NCBI RefSeq assembly: GCF_013283665.1
Contig: NZ_JABEKU010000003.1
Coordinates: forward strand, 316,029 to 380,028
Direction of reading: 5' to 3'
Length of the DNA stretch: 64,000 nt
Source of the DNA: Ensifer sesbaniae
GTDB taxonomy: Bacteria; Pseudomonadota; Alphaproteobacteria; Rhizobiales; Rhizobiaceae
Below are positions 33,008-42,700 of this stretch, one piece after another. How positions within the stretch are numbered: position 1 is the first letter of the stretch; each line of letters opens with the position of its first letter. The position numbers were made by a program, and so were the translations under genes. The notes under the pieces were generated by a model. The model did no database searches. It was not told the origin of the DNA and was given only the letters and a program-made list of their open reading frames with translations.

Positions 33008-33745
33008 ATGATGATGAGTGAAATTCCCGTCCCGAAGCCGCTTCTGGAAGTGAGCGGTCTCAAGGTCGCCTATGGCGCTGTCGAGGCGCTGAAGGGCGTC
33101 GACCTCACCGTCGGCAAGGGGCAGATCGTTACGCTGCTCGGCGCCAACGGCGCCGGCAAGAGCTCGACCCTGAACGCGCTCGTCGGCTTGGCCGCGAAGA
33201 AGGCCGGACGCGTCTCATTCAACGGCCAGGATATTTCCAATCTCGCGCCGGAGCAGATCGTCCGGCTCGGCATGACGCTGACGCCGGAGGGGCGGCGGAT
33301 CTTTCCGAGCCTGACGGTCGACGAGCACCTGCTGCTTGGCGGCGCCATGCACAAGGCGCGCGGGGCGATATCTGAGGTGCGCGAAGACATGCTGTCGCGC
33401 TTTCCGATCCTGAAAGAGCGTCTCATGCAGAAAGCCGGCTCGCTCTCCGGCGGCGAACAGCAAATGCTGGCGATCGCCCGCTCGATGATGTCGTCGCCGG
33501 ACCTGCTTTTGCTCGACGAACCTTCGCTCGGCCTTGCGCCGCAGGTGGTCGACCTGATTTTCGACCTGATCGCAGGGCTCCGGCAGAAGGGCCTGACGAT
33601 CCTGCTCGTCGAGCAGAATGTCTCGCTCTCGCTCGAGATCGCCGATACGGGCTACGTCATGGCCAATGGCCGGATCGTGCTGTCGGGCACGGCGGCCGAA
33701 CTCCGCAATTCAACAGAAATCCAGGGCGCCTATCTCGGCGCCTGA
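33008..33745 (+). CDS. livF: Branched-chain-type ABC ATPase (LivF)
   Basis: A 245-aa ATPase with Walker A GANGAGKSS, signature LSGGEQQMLAIARSM and LLLDEPSLGLAP. It pairs with the ATPase half of the LivMG fusion. Three successive in-frame ATG codons begin the gene; AAGGA lies upstream. A gap of 88 bp follows the binding-protein gene, as often seen where that gene is expressed in excess. Confidence 0.93.
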   Translation: MMMSEIPVPKPLLEVSGLKVAYGAVEALKGVDLTVGKGQIVTLLGANGAGKSSTLNALVGLAAKKAGRVSFNGQDISNLAPEQIVRLGMTLTPEGRRIFPSLTVDEHLLLGGAMHKARGAISEVREDMLSRFPILKERLMQKAGSLSGGEQQMLAIARSMMSSPDLLLLDEPSLGLAPQVVDLIFDLIAGLRQKGLTILLVEQNVSLSLEIADTGYVMANGRIVLSGTAAELRNSTEIQGAYLGA

Positions 33746-33768
33746 GCCGAGTGCGTGGAGGTCAATTC

Positions 33769-34656
33769 ATGGACATGTTCCTGCAGCAGCTTGTCAATGC
33801 GCTCAGCCTCGGCGGCACCTATGCGCTCCTGGCGCTTGGCCTTGCAGTCGTCTTCTCGATCATGGGGCTCATCAACTTCGCCCATGGCGAACTGATGACG
33901 GCGGCCGGCTACGGGCTCTGCTTCGCCCTGTTGCTTGGGCTGCCGTTTCCGCTCGCCGTCTGCGCGGCGCTGATGATCGCGATCGTGCTCGCCATGCTGA
34001 TGGAGCGCATCGCCTTTCGGCCTGTGCGCGGCGCCAGCGGCACGACGCTGCTTCTGACGAGCTTTGCCGTCAGCGCCATCCTGCGCGTGATCTTCCAGAA
34101 TTTCATTTCCGCCCGTCCGAAGCCGGTGCCGATGCCCGAGAGCTTTTCCGGCACGATCGAGATCGGCGGTCTGCATCTCGGCCTCATTCAGGGCACCTCG
34201 ATCCTCGTCACCATCATCATGCTTGCCGGTCTCAACCTCTTCCTGCGCACGACCGTACTCGGCCGCGCGATGCGCGCGGCTTCGGAAGATTTCGCCATCG
34301 TGCGGCTGATGGGCATCCGCGCCAATGCGGTGGTCGCCACCGCCTTTGCGATTTCCGGCCTGCTCGCCGGTGTCGCCGGCATCCTCTGGGTGGCGCAGCG
34401 CGGCAGCGTTGATCCGCTGATGGGTTTCCTGCCGGTACTGAAAGCCTTCATCGCCGCGATCATCGGCGGCCTCGGCAGCCTCTCCGGTGCCGTTGCCGGC
34501 GGCTTTCTCCTGGGCTTCATCGAGGTGTTCCTGCAGGCCTACCTGCCGGAAGGGCTGCTCAGCTACCGCGACGCCTTCACCATTCTGCTCGTCATCGGCG
34601 TGCTTCTCTTCGCACCGCAGGGCCTGCTTGCGCGGAAAACGATCGTCAAGCTCTAA
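33769..34656 (+). CDS. livH: Branched-chain-type ABC permease (LivH)
   Basis: The 295-aa permease starts at 33769 with GGAGG seven bases upstream. It shows the LivH N-terminus (NALSLGGTYALLALGLAV), LINFAHGELMTAAGYG and the EAA-like cytoplasmic loop near GRAMRAASEDFAIVRLMGI. It completes the importer. The terminator at 34691-34722 follows. Confidence 0.93.
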   Translation: MDMFLQQLVNALSLGGTYALLALGLAVVFSIMGLINFAHGELMTAAGYGLCFALLLGLPFPLAVCAALMIAIVLAMLMERIAFRPVRGASGTTLLLTSFAVSAILRVIFQNFISARPKPVPMPESFSGTIEIGGLHLGLIQGTSILVTIIMLAGLNLFLRTTVLGRAMRAASEDFAIVRLMGIRANAVVATAFAISGLLAGVAGILWVAQRGSVDPLMGFLPVLKAFIAAIIGGLGSLSGAVAGGFLLGFIEVFLQAYLPEGLLSYRDAFTILLVIGVLLFAPQGLLARKTIVKL

Positions 34657-34690
34657 GCGCACCGGGGATCGGTTGCTGGATGCAACAGCA

Positions 34691-34722
34691 AAACGCCGCG
34701 ATGGAAGTCCGTCGCGGCGTTT
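34691..34722 (+). terminator. Terminator of the Liv-type operon
   Basis: AAACGCCGCGA (34691-34701) and TCGCGGCGTTT (34712-34722) are perfect 11-bp complements with a 10-base loop, followed by GTCTTTGTT. It lies 35 bp after livH. Confidence 0.75.
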
Positions 34723-34807
34723 GTCTTTGTTGAGGTGGCCAACGGGGTCTGTTGTTCCTATTCACCGGGCAGCGGTGCGAAGCAGGCCCAAATTGACCCA
34801 AACGAAA

Positions 34808-34831
34808 ACGCCGCGGGGAGGGCCGCGGCGT
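34808..34831 (-). terminator. Terminator of the leftward AapJ-like gene
   Basis: ACGCCGCGG (34808-34816) pairs with CCGCGGCGT (34823-34831). On the minus strand the stem is followed by TTTTCGTTT. It lies 75 bp after the stop of the gene at 34906. The 249-bp gap between the two convergent operons thus holds one terminator for each. Confidence 0.7.
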
Positions 34832-34905
34832 CTCGTTGGCGCTTTTCTCGATCGAGCAATTCCGGATGGCAACCGCTTCACAGTTTTCCTGGAATTGCCC
34901 GGAGA

Positions 34906-35916
34906 TCAACGTGCCGGCGGAGCGTACATCAGGCCGCCCTGGCTCCAGAGTTTGTTGAGGCCGCGCTCGATCTTGAGCGGGCTGTCCTTGCCGAGGTGGC
35001 GTTCGAAGACTTCGCCATAGTTGCCGACGGCGGAAACCACTTGGTAGGCCCATTTCGGGTCGAGGCCGAGCGACTTGCCGGCTTCGTTCTCGATGCCGAG
35101 GAAACGCTTCTGGGCGGTCGTCCCGCCTTCGAGGAGCTTGGCGGCGTTTTCCTTGGTAATGCCGAGTTCTTCGGCCTCGACCAGCGCGAACAGGGTCCAG
35201 CGCACGACCTTGAACCATTGGTCGTCGCCCTGGCGGACGGCCGGTCCGAGCGGCTCCTTGGAGATCACTTCCGGCAGTACGCCAAAACGATCGGGATCGT
35301 TGAGCGTCAGCCGCTGGGCGTAAAGCGCCGAGGCATCGGTCGAATAGACGTCGCAGCGCCCGGTGTTGAAGGCCTGGATCGTCTGATCGGCCTTCTCGAA
35401 GGCGATCACCTGGTACTGGATGTTGTTGGCGCTGAAATAATCCGCCATGTTCTGCTCGGTCGTCGTGCCGGTTTCTGTGCAGACGGAGGCGCCCGAGAGT
35501 TCCTTGACGCTCTTCACGCCGAGGTCGTTGCGCACCATGAAGGCCTGGCCGTCATAGTAGTTGACGCCGACGAAGCTCATGCCGAGATCGGTGTCGCGCG
35601 ACAGCGTCCAGGTGGTCTGGCGCGACAGAAGGTCGGCCTCGCCCGATTGCAGCGCGGTGAAGCGCTCCTTGGTCGAGAGCGGCACGTATTTCACCTTGTC
35701 GGCATTGCCGAGTGCCGCGGCGGCCACCGCGCGGCAGAAGTCGATGTCGAAGCCGCCCCACTCGCCCCTGTCGTTGGGCGCGGAAAAGCCGAGCACGCCC
35801 TGGCTGACGCCGCAGCGAAGCTCGCCGCGTTCCTTGATGACGTCGAGCATGCCGGCATTGGCGGCGGTATCGGCGAGGAATGCCGCACTCGCCAGCGCTA
35901 GAACTCCAAGTTTCAT
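34906..35916 (-). CDS. AapJ/BztA-like amino-acid-binding protein
   Basis: A 336-aa periplasmic binding protein of the general L-amino-acid (Aap/Bzt) type: signal peptide MKLGVLALASAAFLA, then RGELRCGVSQGVLGFS, GFDIDFCRAVAAAALG, and ASVCTETGTTTEQNMADYF. No permease or ATPase gene is adjacent, so it must dock on a transporter encoded elsewhere. It is 104 bp downstream of the second kinase-PLP fusion on the same strand, suggesting delivery of that enzyme's substrate. Confidence 0.9.
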   Translation of the reverse strand: MKLGVLALASAAFLADTAANAGMLDVIKERGELRCGVSQGVLGFSAPNDRGEWGGFDIDFCRAVAAAALGNADKVKYVPLSTKERFTALQSGEADLLSRQTTWTLSRDTDLGMSFVGVNYYDGQAFMVRNDLGVKSVKELSGASVCTETGTTTEQNMADYFSANNIQYQVIAFEKADQTIQAFNTGRCDVYSTDASALYAQRLTLNDPDRFGVLPEVISKEPLGPAVRQGDDQWFKVVRWTLFALVEAEELGITKENAAKLLEGGTTAQKRFLGIENEAGKSLGLDPKWAYQVVSAVGNYGEVFERHLGKDSPLKIERGLNKLWSQGGLMYAPPAR

Positions 35917-36020
35917 TGTCCTGTTCTCCTCTTTTTCATGTTTTAAGGCATGCGTCTTCGCTGCCGGGATGCGTCCACATCCCGGCCAATCTGTTTTGTT
36001 TTGCCGCTGTTGGCCCGACC

Positions 36021-39000
36021 TTAGCCGAGCGTTTTCGATACGTCCGCGAAGGTCTCTTCGAGCACGGCGATCAGATGATCGGCATCACGCTTCGAGAAGA
36101 TCATCGGTGGGCGCATTTTCAGAACGTTGTCATGCGGGCCTTCGGTGCCCATCAGCACGCCGCGGCGGCGTGCGCCGTTGGAGACGGCCCGGGCGAATTC
36201 GGTCGCCGGCGCCTTCGTCTTGCGGTCGGTGACGAGCTCGATGCCGAGGAACAGGCCCATGCCGCGCACGTCGCCGATCACCTCGTAGCGGGCCTGCATG
36301 GCGCGGAAGGCATCGATCAGGTAGTTGCCAATCGTAAGCGCGTTGCCGCGCAGGTCCTGGCCCTCGATCACGTCGAGCACGGCGAGACCGACGGCGCAGG
36401 AGACCGGGTTGCCGCCGAAGGTGTTGAAATATTCCATGCCGTTGTTGAAGCTGTCCGTCACTTCACGGGTCGTGACGACGGCGGCCAGCGGATGGCCGTC
36501 GCCGATCGGCTTGCCCATCGTGACGATATCGGGCACGACCCCTTGCGTCTCGAAGGCCCACCAATGGCTGCCGACGCGGCCGAAGCCGACCTGCACCTCG
36601 TCGGCGATGCAGACGCCGCCGGCCTCGCGCACCAGCCGATAGACTTCCTTCAGGTAACCTTCCGGCAGGAACACCTGGCCTGCCACGCTCGGGATCGATT
36701 CCGCAATGAAGAAGCCGGGGCCCTCACCCTTGGCCTTCATCGCTTCGATCAATTCGGCGACGCTTTCGGCAAAGCGCTTGCCGTGTTCCTCGGCCGGCCA
36801 GTCCGCCGGTGCATGATAGCTGTCCGGAATGGTTGCCACATGGATGTGCGGCTTCTGTCCCTTGCCGCCCTTGCGGCGGAATTTGTAGGGGCTGATGTCG
36901 ATCAGCTCCTGGGTCGTGCCGTGATAGGACCAGTCGAGCGTGATCGCATTCTCGCGGCCGGTATGGGCGCGCATCAGTCTGAGAGCTAGGCCGTTTGCCT
37001 CGGAGCCGCTGTTGACGAAGCCGGCAACCGTCAATTCCTTCGGCAGCGTTGCCGTCAGCCGTTCGGCATAGGCGACGATGTTGTCGTGCAGATAGCGGGT
37101 GTTGGTGTTGAGGATGGCCGCCTGCTTGGCCATCGCCTCGACCACCGCCGGATGGGCGTGGCCGATATGGCAGACATTGTTGAAGCAGTCGAGATAGGCG
37201 CGGCCGCTATCGTCGATCAGCCAGACGCCTTCGCCGCGCACGAACTTGATCGGCTTGTCGTAGGAGATCGAGAGGTTCGGCAGCAGCAGTTCATTGCGCC
37301 GCTTGATGATCTCCTCGTGCGAGCGGCCTTTCTTCTCGTAGAATTCGTCGGCAATGCCGGCGAAGGTACGCGCATCCGGGAACAGCTCGGCCCAGACGTC
37401 GAGAAACTGCGGCTCGCCGACGCCGAGGATTTCGGTCGCGGTCAGGCTGGTGTCGGTCGAAAGCTGCAGATGCAGATGCGGCGCCCAGCCGCCGTTTTCC
37501 TTCGGCGCTCCCATCTCGCCGACGAGTGCGCCCTCCTCCAGCCTGTCGCCGGCCTTGATGCGTCCCGTGGCCTCATGCGCCATGTGGCCCCAAAGCGTGA
37601 CGAAGGGCGGGCAGCCCTCCGGCTGGTGGCGAAGCGCGATCAGGCAACCGTAGCCGAGCGGGTCTTTCTCGATCTCGACGCTGACGACCGTTGCGGCAAG
37701 CGGGGTATAGAGCTTGGTGCCGGCGGCCATGAACAGGTCGAGGCCGAGATGGCGGGTGCGGCGGCTGTGGTCGATGAAGCGCGAGACGAACATCTCGCCG
37801 GCATAGACGGTGCGCTCTTCGCCGAAGGGGCCGATGCCGAGCTCGACGCCGTGCTCACGGCAATAATCCTCCCAGATCGCCTGGGCCTCATCCGGCTGTT
37901 CGCCTGATGATTTCACCGTCATCGGATGCGTCGGGTCGCCGTAGGGAACCAGGGCTGCGGGATAGGTTGCGGCCGGCCGTTCGAGCAGCGGCTTCAGCGT
38001 CTTGCGGTTCTCGCGGATCCAGGACGCGATTGCCCGCGCGCCGGGGACGGCCTCGAAGCCGCAGGCCTTGCGCAGGATGGCGGTGGCGAAACGAGGGTTC
38101 ATCCGGTCGAGCTTGCGCAACAGCGTCCAGGCCGGCCGCTCGCTGATCGCGAGATAGGGATTGTCGTCGGTGTGGGCCCGGCGCGAGGCCGAGATGGTCA
38201 CGGAGGTGACAAGGCGCATGGCGATGAGATCGAAGAGCAGGTCGACCTCGTCTTGCCTCAGCGGATATTCCGCATGGAAGCCGCGGGCGATCGCGGCTGC
38301 CGCGCCGATCGGATCGGGATGGTCGAGCCCGGCATAGGCGGCGGCGATCGCCACTTCGGCGATGATGGGCGCGTGCAGCGCATCGCCGAAATCGATCAGG
38401 CCGGAGATGGTGTCGTGGTCGGCCTTGTCGACGAGCACGTTCCAGTCGTTGGCGTCATTGTGGATGACGGCGGCGCGAAGGGTGGCGAGCCGCGGCGCGA
38501 CGGATTTTTCGAAGCGGGCAAGAAAGCGCTCGAGCAAGGCGCGGTCCTCGGCGGCGATGACGTGATGCAGCCGATCCGCCGAGCGGCCGGCATGGCGGAT
38601 ATCCCAGTCGAGATCCCGCAGCGCGCCCGGATGCATGAAGCCTTTGAGCGAAGCATCGAAGCGGCCGAGCATCTGCCCGAGCGATTGCAGCGCCGCCTCG
38701 CTGCGGCCGGTTTCGGCGAGCGGCAGGCCTTCGACCCAGCTCACCAGCCGCAAGCGGTGCGTGACGCCGCGCGCGCTCGTGGTCGAAGCGAGGCTCGAGC
38801 CCGACAGCGTCGGGCGGATATGCGGCACCGGCAGGTCGGCGGCGTGTGCGCCGACGTGCTTCAGCAGTGCCGTTTGGAAGTCGCTTTCGACTTCGGGTTC
38901 GGCACCGTTGATGATTTTTAGGATATAGATGCCGCCACCTTCAGCCTCGACCTTGAAGTTCTGGTCGCGTTCGCTGGCAAGCAACGACAGCGCGCCGGTC

Positions 39001-39077
39001 AGGCCATAGTGCTCCTTCAGCAGCGCCGCGGCGGCTTCGGTCGAAAAGTCAGGTGTCGTCTTCAGCATATCGTTCAT
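36021..39077 (-). CDS. Kinase-M23-class III PLP fusion, M23 motifs intact
   Basis: A 1018-aa paralogue of the protein at 23146-26070. Kinase: K54 (YILKI), D208 and N213 (IHNDANDWN), DFG 229-231. M23/LytM-like domain: H443-x3-D447 (RHLGLD), H498 (LWGHM) and H534-L-H536 (APHLHLQL), so the zinc-site residues are all present. PLP domain: [11 protein letters not shown] and lysine K856 ([11 protein letters not shown]). No signal peptide, so the M23-like domain acts in the cytoplasm. By analogy with hydroxylysine kinase and phosphohydroxylysine phospholyase, a phosphorylate-then-eliminate route is likely. The ATG at 39077 follows GAGGG. Divergent from an Lrp gene. Confidence 0.87.
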   Translation of the reverse strand: MNDMLKTTPDFSTEAAAALLKEHYGLTGALSLLASERDQNFKVEAEGGGIYILKIINGAEPEVESDFQTALLKHVGAHAADLPVPHIRPTLSGSSLASTTSARGVTHRLRLVSWVEGLPLAETGRSEAALQSLGQMLGRFDASLKGFMHPGALRDLDWDIRHAGRSADRLHHVIAAEDRALLERFLARFEKSVAPRLATLRAAVIHNDANDWNVLVDKADHDTISGLIDFGDALHAPIIAEVAIAAAYAGLDHPDPIGAAAAIARGFHAEYPLRQDEVDLLFDLIAMRLVTSVTISASRRAHTDDNPYLAISERPAWTLLRKLDRMNPRFATAILRKACGFEAVPGARAIASWIRENRKTLKPLLERPAATYPAALVPYGDPTHPMTVKSSGEQPDEAQAIWEDYCREHGVELGIGPFGEERTVYAGEMFVSRFIDHSRRTRHLGLDLFMAAGTKLYTPLAATVVSVEIEKDPLGYGCLIALRHQPEGCPPFVTLWGHMAHEATGRIKAGDRLEEGALVGEMGAPKENGGWAPHLHLQLSTDTSLTATEILGVGEPQFLDVWAELFPDARTFAGIADEFYEKKGRSHEEIIKRRNELLLPNLSISYDKPIKFVRGEGVWLIDDSGRAYLDCFNNVCHIGHAHPAVVEAMAKQAAILNTNTRYLHDNIVAYAERLTATLPKELTVAGFVNSGSEANGLALRLMRAHTGRENAITLDWSYHGTTQELIDISPYKFRRKGGKGQKPHIHVATIPDSYHAPADWPAEEHGKRFAESVAELIEAMKAKGEGPGFFIAESIPSVAGQVFLPEGYLKEVYRLVREAGGVCIADEVQVGFGRVGSHWWAFETQGVVPDIVTMGKPIGDGHPLAAVVTTREVTDSFNNGMEYFNTFGGNPVSCAVGLAVLDVIEGQDLRGNALTIGNYLIDAFRAMQARYEVIGDVRGMGLFLGIELVTDRKTKAPATEFARAVSNGARRRGVLMGTEGPHDNVLKMRPPMIFSKRDADHLIAVLEETFADVSKTLG

Positions 39078-39127
39078 GGGGACCCTCATCTGTGAGCGAG
39101 AGTTACATGAGCGGCCCAGCGATGCAT

Positions 39128-39152
39128 CCGGCAATATGCCGGTTGCACCGGC
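39128..39152. promoter_or_regulatory. Alternating palindromic arms in a divergent regulator region
   Basis: CCGGC-N5-GCCGG-N5-CCGGC occupies 39128-39152, giving two overlapping palindromes with half-sites 10 bp apart. A TATAAT at 39161-39166 lies just downstream toward the lrp gene. Lrp-family proteins bind phased half-sites like this, so the neighbouring regulator is the obvious candidate. Confidence 0.45.
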
Positions 39153-39203
39153 ACTATGTTTATAATAACCGTCATCTTGTCGGCGGGTCCCGGAGGAGCA
39201 GAG

Positions 39204-39638
39204 ATGCAGGACATAGATGCGATCGACCGCACGATCCTCAGCATTCTGTCGCAGGAGGCGCGCATCCCGATGAAGTCGCTGGCGGGCCGGATCGGCCTCT
39301 CCCGAAGTGCGACGACGGAGCGGGTCAGTCGGCTGGAAAAAGCCGGCGTCATTCGCGGCTATCGCGCCGATATCGGGCAACTGGAGGAGGGCACGATCCA
39401 GGCCTTCCTGCTGGTGACCTTGAAACGCACACCGTCGATCGGCGTGCTCGACCGGCTGGCCGGCTTTTCCGCCGTCCGCAAGGTCTCCTCGGTCAGCGGC
39501 CAGCTCGATCTCGTCGTCGAGGTGGAGGTCGGGTCGATCAACGCCCTCAACGAACTGCGCAACGAAGTGGCGACGATGGACAATGTCGAGGACCTGACGA
39601 CATCGATCGTGCTCCGGCGGGATATCGAGCGGAGCTGA
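39204..39638 (+). CDS. Lrp/AsnC-family transcriptional regulator
   Basis: The 144-aa regulator has an N-terminal helix-turn-helix (DRTILSILSQEARIPMKSLA, GLSRSATTERVSRLEK) and a C-terminal RAM ligand-binding domain (LDLVVEVEVGSINALNEL). The ATG at 39204 has GGAGGA six bases upstream. It is divergent from the kinase-M23-PLP gene and most likely senses its amino-acid substrate. Its final codons are part of a 28-bp tandem repeat that continues past the stop. Confidence 0.92.
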   Translation: MQDIDAIDRTILSILSQEARIPMKSLAGRIGLSRSATTERVSRLEKAGVIRGYRADIGQLEEGTIQAFLLVTLKRTPSIGVLDRLAGFSAVRKVSSVSGQLDLVVEVEVGSINALNELRNEVATMDNVEDLTTSIVLRRDIERS

Positions 39639-39745
39639 TACCCCGGGGGATATCGGGCGGACCTGATACCCGGGGGATATCGAACAGAGCTGATATGCCA
39701 AGGGGTACCGGAGACGCCCGATACTCCAGAGGATATCGAGAGACC
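39622..39745. repeat. Tandem 28-bp repeats at the 3' end of lrp
   Basis: Degenerate units beginning ATATCGAGCGGAGCTGATAC start at 39622, 39650, 39677, 39705 and 39733, with periods of 28, 27, 28 and 28 bp. The first unit encodes the C-terminus of the Lrp protein (RRDIERS and the stop). The last ends at the convergent AraC gene stop. Units contain CCCCGGGG-type palindromes. Confidence 0.75.
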
Positions 39746-40684
39746 TTAGCCTTCGCTCAGCATTTCCGCTTCGCCGCCCAGGCGTTCGAGCAGTGACCGG
39801 CGCACGCGGCCGATGTCGCGCATCGGCGGTTCGCCGAAATGGCGGGCATATTCGCGGCTGAACTGGGACTGGCTTTCATAGCCGACCTGATGGCCGGCAT
39901 CGCCCGCGTCCAACTGCTCCTCCAGCATCAACCGCCGCGCTTCCTGCAGCCGGAGCTGCTTCTGGTATTGCAGTGGGCTCATGGCGGTGATCGCCTTGAA
40001 GTGGTGGTGCAGCGACGAGACGCTCATCGAAACGCGGTTGGCGAGGTCGTCGATCCTGAGCGGGCGCGAATAATGCTCCTTGAGCCAGGCCACGGCGCGG
40101 CCCACCTGATGCGGCTGGCTGTCGGCCGTCGCCATCTGCCGCAGGCGGTGGCCGTGCGGACCGGTCAGGAGGCGATAGAGGATTTCCTGCTCGATCAGCG
40201 GCAGCAGGGCCGGTCTGTCTTCCGGTCGCTCAAGCAGGCGCAGCAGTCGCAGCGCTGCGTCTTCGAGATCGGCGGTGATCTTGCTCACCGTCATGCCGCG
40301 GGCCGAGGCGGCGGGCTGCGGCAGTTGCGGCAATGAGGCGAGCAGCGCCTGGATCTTGCCGGGATCGAGCGTGAAGGCCATGCTGAGATAAGGTTCCTCC
40401 GCCGAGGCCTCGCAGACCTGGGAGAGAACCGGCAGATCGATCGAGGTCAGCAGATAGTCCGAGGCACCGTAGATCAATGTCTCCTCACCGAGCACCACGC
40501 GCTTCGCGCCTTGCACGATGATGGCCAGGCTTGGCCGATAGGCAGAGCAATTGACCGGAGCGTCGCCGCCATGGCGATGAAGGGTCAGCCCGGAAATCTC
40601 GGTCATGTGGTCGCCGTCTCGCTCGGCGAACCGGGCAATGACATCGATCATCTGGTGGCGGGTGGTCTGTCGCGTGACTGTCAT
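39746..40684 (-). CDS. AraC-family transcriptional regulator
   Basis: A 312-aa regulator with an AraC-N cupin-like domain of the YqhC type (SCR: NCSAYRPSLAIIVQGAKRV, LTSIDLPVLSQV) and a C-terminal AraC/XylS double helix-turn-helix (IDDLANRVSMSVSSLHHHF, VGYESQSQFSREYARHFG). Relatives control divergent aldehyde or alcohol reductase genes. It is divergent from a zinc alcohol dehydrogenase across 217 bp, which supports that role. Confidence 0.92.
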   Translation of the reverse strand: MTVTRQTTRHQMIDVIARFAERDGDHMTEISGLTLHRHGGDAPVNCSAYRPSLAIIVQGAKRVVLGEETLIYGASDYLLTSIDLPVLSQVCEASAEEPYLSMAFTLDPGKIQALLASLPQLPQPAASARGMTVSKITADLEDAALRLLRLLERPEDRPALLPLIEQEILYRLLTGPHGHRLRQMATADSQPHQVGRAVAWLKEHYSRPLRIDDLANRVSMSVSSLHHHFKAITAMSPLQYQKQLRLQEARRLMLEEQLDAGDAGHQVGYESQSQFSREYARHFGEPPMRDIGRVRRSLLERLGGEAEMLSEG

Positions 40685-40901
40685 AATCTATGGCCTTTCC
40701 AGATGCTTAGCGTTGTCTGAGGTGCTGCTCAGATAAGGCTGTCGTGCGACTTCTCCAGTGGCGTTATCGCAAACTCGGAGGATCGTGCAAAAACTTTGCA
40801 GGATCGCTCTAACGCCCTTGCCGTCAGCGCGCCCATATTCAGCGGTGCGTCAGGCCGGCTCCCTCCGGCCTGCACCCTCTCCCAAAATGAAGGATAGACT
40901 G

Positions 40902-41948
40902 ATGGCCATTGCAAGAGGATATGCGGCGACGGATGCGTCGAAGCCGCTTACGCCCTTCACCTTCGAGCGCCGCGAGCCGCGCGACGACGATGTGGTGATC
41001 GAGATCAAATATTGCGGCGTCTGCCATTCCGACATCCACCAGGCCCGCAACGAATGGGGCAATTCGGTATTCCCGATGGTTCCGGGCCACGAGATCGTCG
41101 GCATCGTGACGGCGGTCGGTTCCAAGGTCACCAAGTTCAAAGTCGGTGACCGCGCCGGCGTCGGCTGCTTCGTCGATTCCTGCACCACCTGCGCCACGCG
41201 CGACGTGGATCTGGAACATTACATGCCGGGTTTGATCGTCACCTATAACGGTGTCGAAGCCGACGGCAAGACGCCGACCCAGGGCGGCTATTCCGACAGC
41301 ATCGTCGTCAAGGAAGGCTATGTGTTGTCGATCCCGGAGAACCTGCCGCTCGATGCCGCAGCACCCTTGCTCTGCGCCGGCATCACGCTTTACTCGCCGC
41401 TGCGTCACTGGAAGGCCGGCCCGGGCAAGAAGGTCGCAATCGTCGGCATGGGCGGCCTCGGCCATATGGGCGTCAAGCTGGCGCACGCGATGGGGGCGGA
41501 TGTGACCGTTCTTAGCCAAACCCTTTCCAAGAAGGAAGACGGGCTGAAGCTCGGCGCCGACCACTACTACGCCACCAACGACCCTGAGACCTTCAAGGCG
41601 CTGGCTGGCACCTTCGATCTGATCATCTGCACCGTCGCTGCCGAGATCGACTGGAACGCCTACGTCAACCTCCTGAAGGTGGACGGCGACTTCGTGCTGG
41701 TCGGCATTCCGGAAAACGCGGTGCCGGTGCATGCCTTCTCGCTGGTGCCGGCGCGCCGCAGCATTTCCGGCTCGATGATCGGTTCGATCAAGGAAACCCA
41801 GGAGATGCTCGACTTCTGCGGCGAGCACGGCATCGTCTCGGAAATCGAAACGATCCGCATCCAGCAGATCAACGAAGCCTATGAGCGGGTCGTCAAGAGC
41901 GACGTGCGCTATCGTTTCGTGATCGACATGGCATCGCTGGCAGAGTGA
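40902..41948 (+). CDS. Zinc-dependent alcohol dehydrogenase (YahK/CAD type)
   Basis: The 348-aa oxidoreductase belongs to the cinnamyl-alcohol-dehydrogenase-like MDR subgroup, which reduces aldehydes with NADPH. Catalytic zinc ligands are in [12 protein letters not shown] and GHEIVGIV; the structural-zinc region is [14 protein letters not shown] but then [11 protein letters not shown]; the nucleotide loop is [12 protein letters not shown] start at 40902 with AAGGA upstream fits the family; an upstream GTG extension is unlikely. Usually CAD enzymes have four structural-zinc cysteines; here the third and fourth positions look altered. It is probably induced through the AraC regulator. Confidence 0.92.
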   Translation: MAIARGYAATDASKPLTPFTFERREPRDDDVVIEIKYCGVCHSDIHQARNEWGNSVFPMVPGHEIVGIVTAVGSKVTKFKVGDRAGVGCFVDSCTTCATRDVDLEHYMPGLIVTYNGVEADGKTPTQGGYSDSIVVKEGYVLSIPENLPLDAAAPLLCAGITLYSPLRHWKAGPGKKVAIVGMGGLGHMGVKLAHAMGADVTVLSQTLSKKEDGLKLGADHYYATNDPETFKALAGTFDLIICTVAAEIDWNAYVNLLKVDGDFVLVGIPENAVPVHAFSLVPARRSISGSMIGSIKETQEMLDFCGEHGIVSEIETIRIQQINEAYERVVKSDVRYRFVIDMASLAE

Positions 41949-42019
41949 TAAGGCGATGGCGCGGTGGATCTCCTAGGCGTGCCGTGCCATTCGGGACGGG
42001 GGTGGGGGGCATCATACCG

Positions 42020-42197
42020 CCCCTTTGCCCTGCCGGGCATCTCCCCCAAAAGGGGGGAGATCGACCCGGGGCGATGCCCGGTTCCACACTTGAGCCGAGT
42101 GGCGGTTCATGCGTCCGCTGAATGCGGTCGGGGCAGAGCGGTGCTCCATCTGATCTCCCCCCTTGTGGGGGAGATGCCCGGCAGGGCAGAGGGGGGG
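42020..42197. repeat. RIME-like rhizobial palindromic element
   Basis: The left arm (42020-42062) and right arm (42152-42197) are long inverted copies built of GCCCTGCCGGGCATCTCCCC and a G/C-run hairpin, separated by about 90 bp. Each arm is itself palindromic (CTCCCCC with GGGGGAG). This is the signature of the RIME family of intergenic mosaic elements of Rhizobium and Sinorhizobium, recalled from knowledge of such genomes. It lies between the alcohol dehydrogenase and the lrp gene and may act as a bidirectional terminator. Confidence 0.85.
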
Positions 42198-42216
42198 TGC
42201 CTCTCGGTGAATCCGC

Positions 42217-42681
42217 TCACACCAACGGCAGCGGCCCGTCATTCTTGATCTCTTCCATCACCGCATAGGTGCGGGTCTCCTTGACGCCCGGCAGCGTCCA
42301 GAGCACCTGGCCGAGGAAGTTGCGGTAGGCAGCCATGTCCTCAAACCTCGTCTTCACGAGATAATCGAAGCCGCCCGCCACCATGTGGCATTCGAGCACG
42401 GCCGGCGCCTGTTTGATGGCGGCGGCGAACTGGTCGAAGACATCGGGCGTCGTCTTGTCGAGCATGACCTCGATGAAGACGAGCAGCCCGAAGCCAAGCT
42501 TTTGCGGGTCGAGCCTTGCGCCGAAGCCCGAGACGTATCCCTCCTTCAAGAGCCGGCGCAGGCGCTCGCTGGTCGCCGTCGGCGACAGGCCGATGCGATC
42601 GGCAAGCTCCAGATTGGTGATGCGGCCATCGGCCTGGAGGATGTTGAGAATTCTACGGTCAATCTTGTCGATCTGATGCAT
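42217..42681 (-). CDS. Lrp/AsnC-family transcriptional regulator
   Basis: A 154-aa Lrp-type regulator: helix-turn-helix IDKIDRRILNILQADGRI with LSPTATSERLRRLLKEG, then a RAM domain (LVFIEVMLDKTT, GGFDYLVKTRFEDM). The ATG at 42681 follows GGGAGG. It begins 19 bp after the stop of the M20 amidohydrolase, in the same operon, so it may regulate it or follow it in expression. Confidence 0.92.
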   Translation of the reverse strand: MHQIDKIDRRILNILQADGRITNLELADRIGLSPTATSERLRRLLKEGYVSGFGARLDPQKLGFGLLVFIEVMLDKTTPDVFDQFAAAIKQAPAVLECHMVAGGFDYLVKTRFEDMAAYRNFLGQVLWTLPGVKETRTYAVMEEIKNDGPLPLV

Positions 42682-42700
42682 GGTGCCTCCCGCCGATGCC

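Noticed and set aside
39078-39701. N-terminal extension of the second fusion protein
   Set aside because: The frame is open upstream but is antisense to lrp and has no family similarity; the ATG at 39077 has a ribosome site.
40758-40901. GTG-started extension of the alcohol dehydrogenase
   Set aside because: The added 48 residues resemble no part of the family; AAGGA lies before the ATG at 40902.
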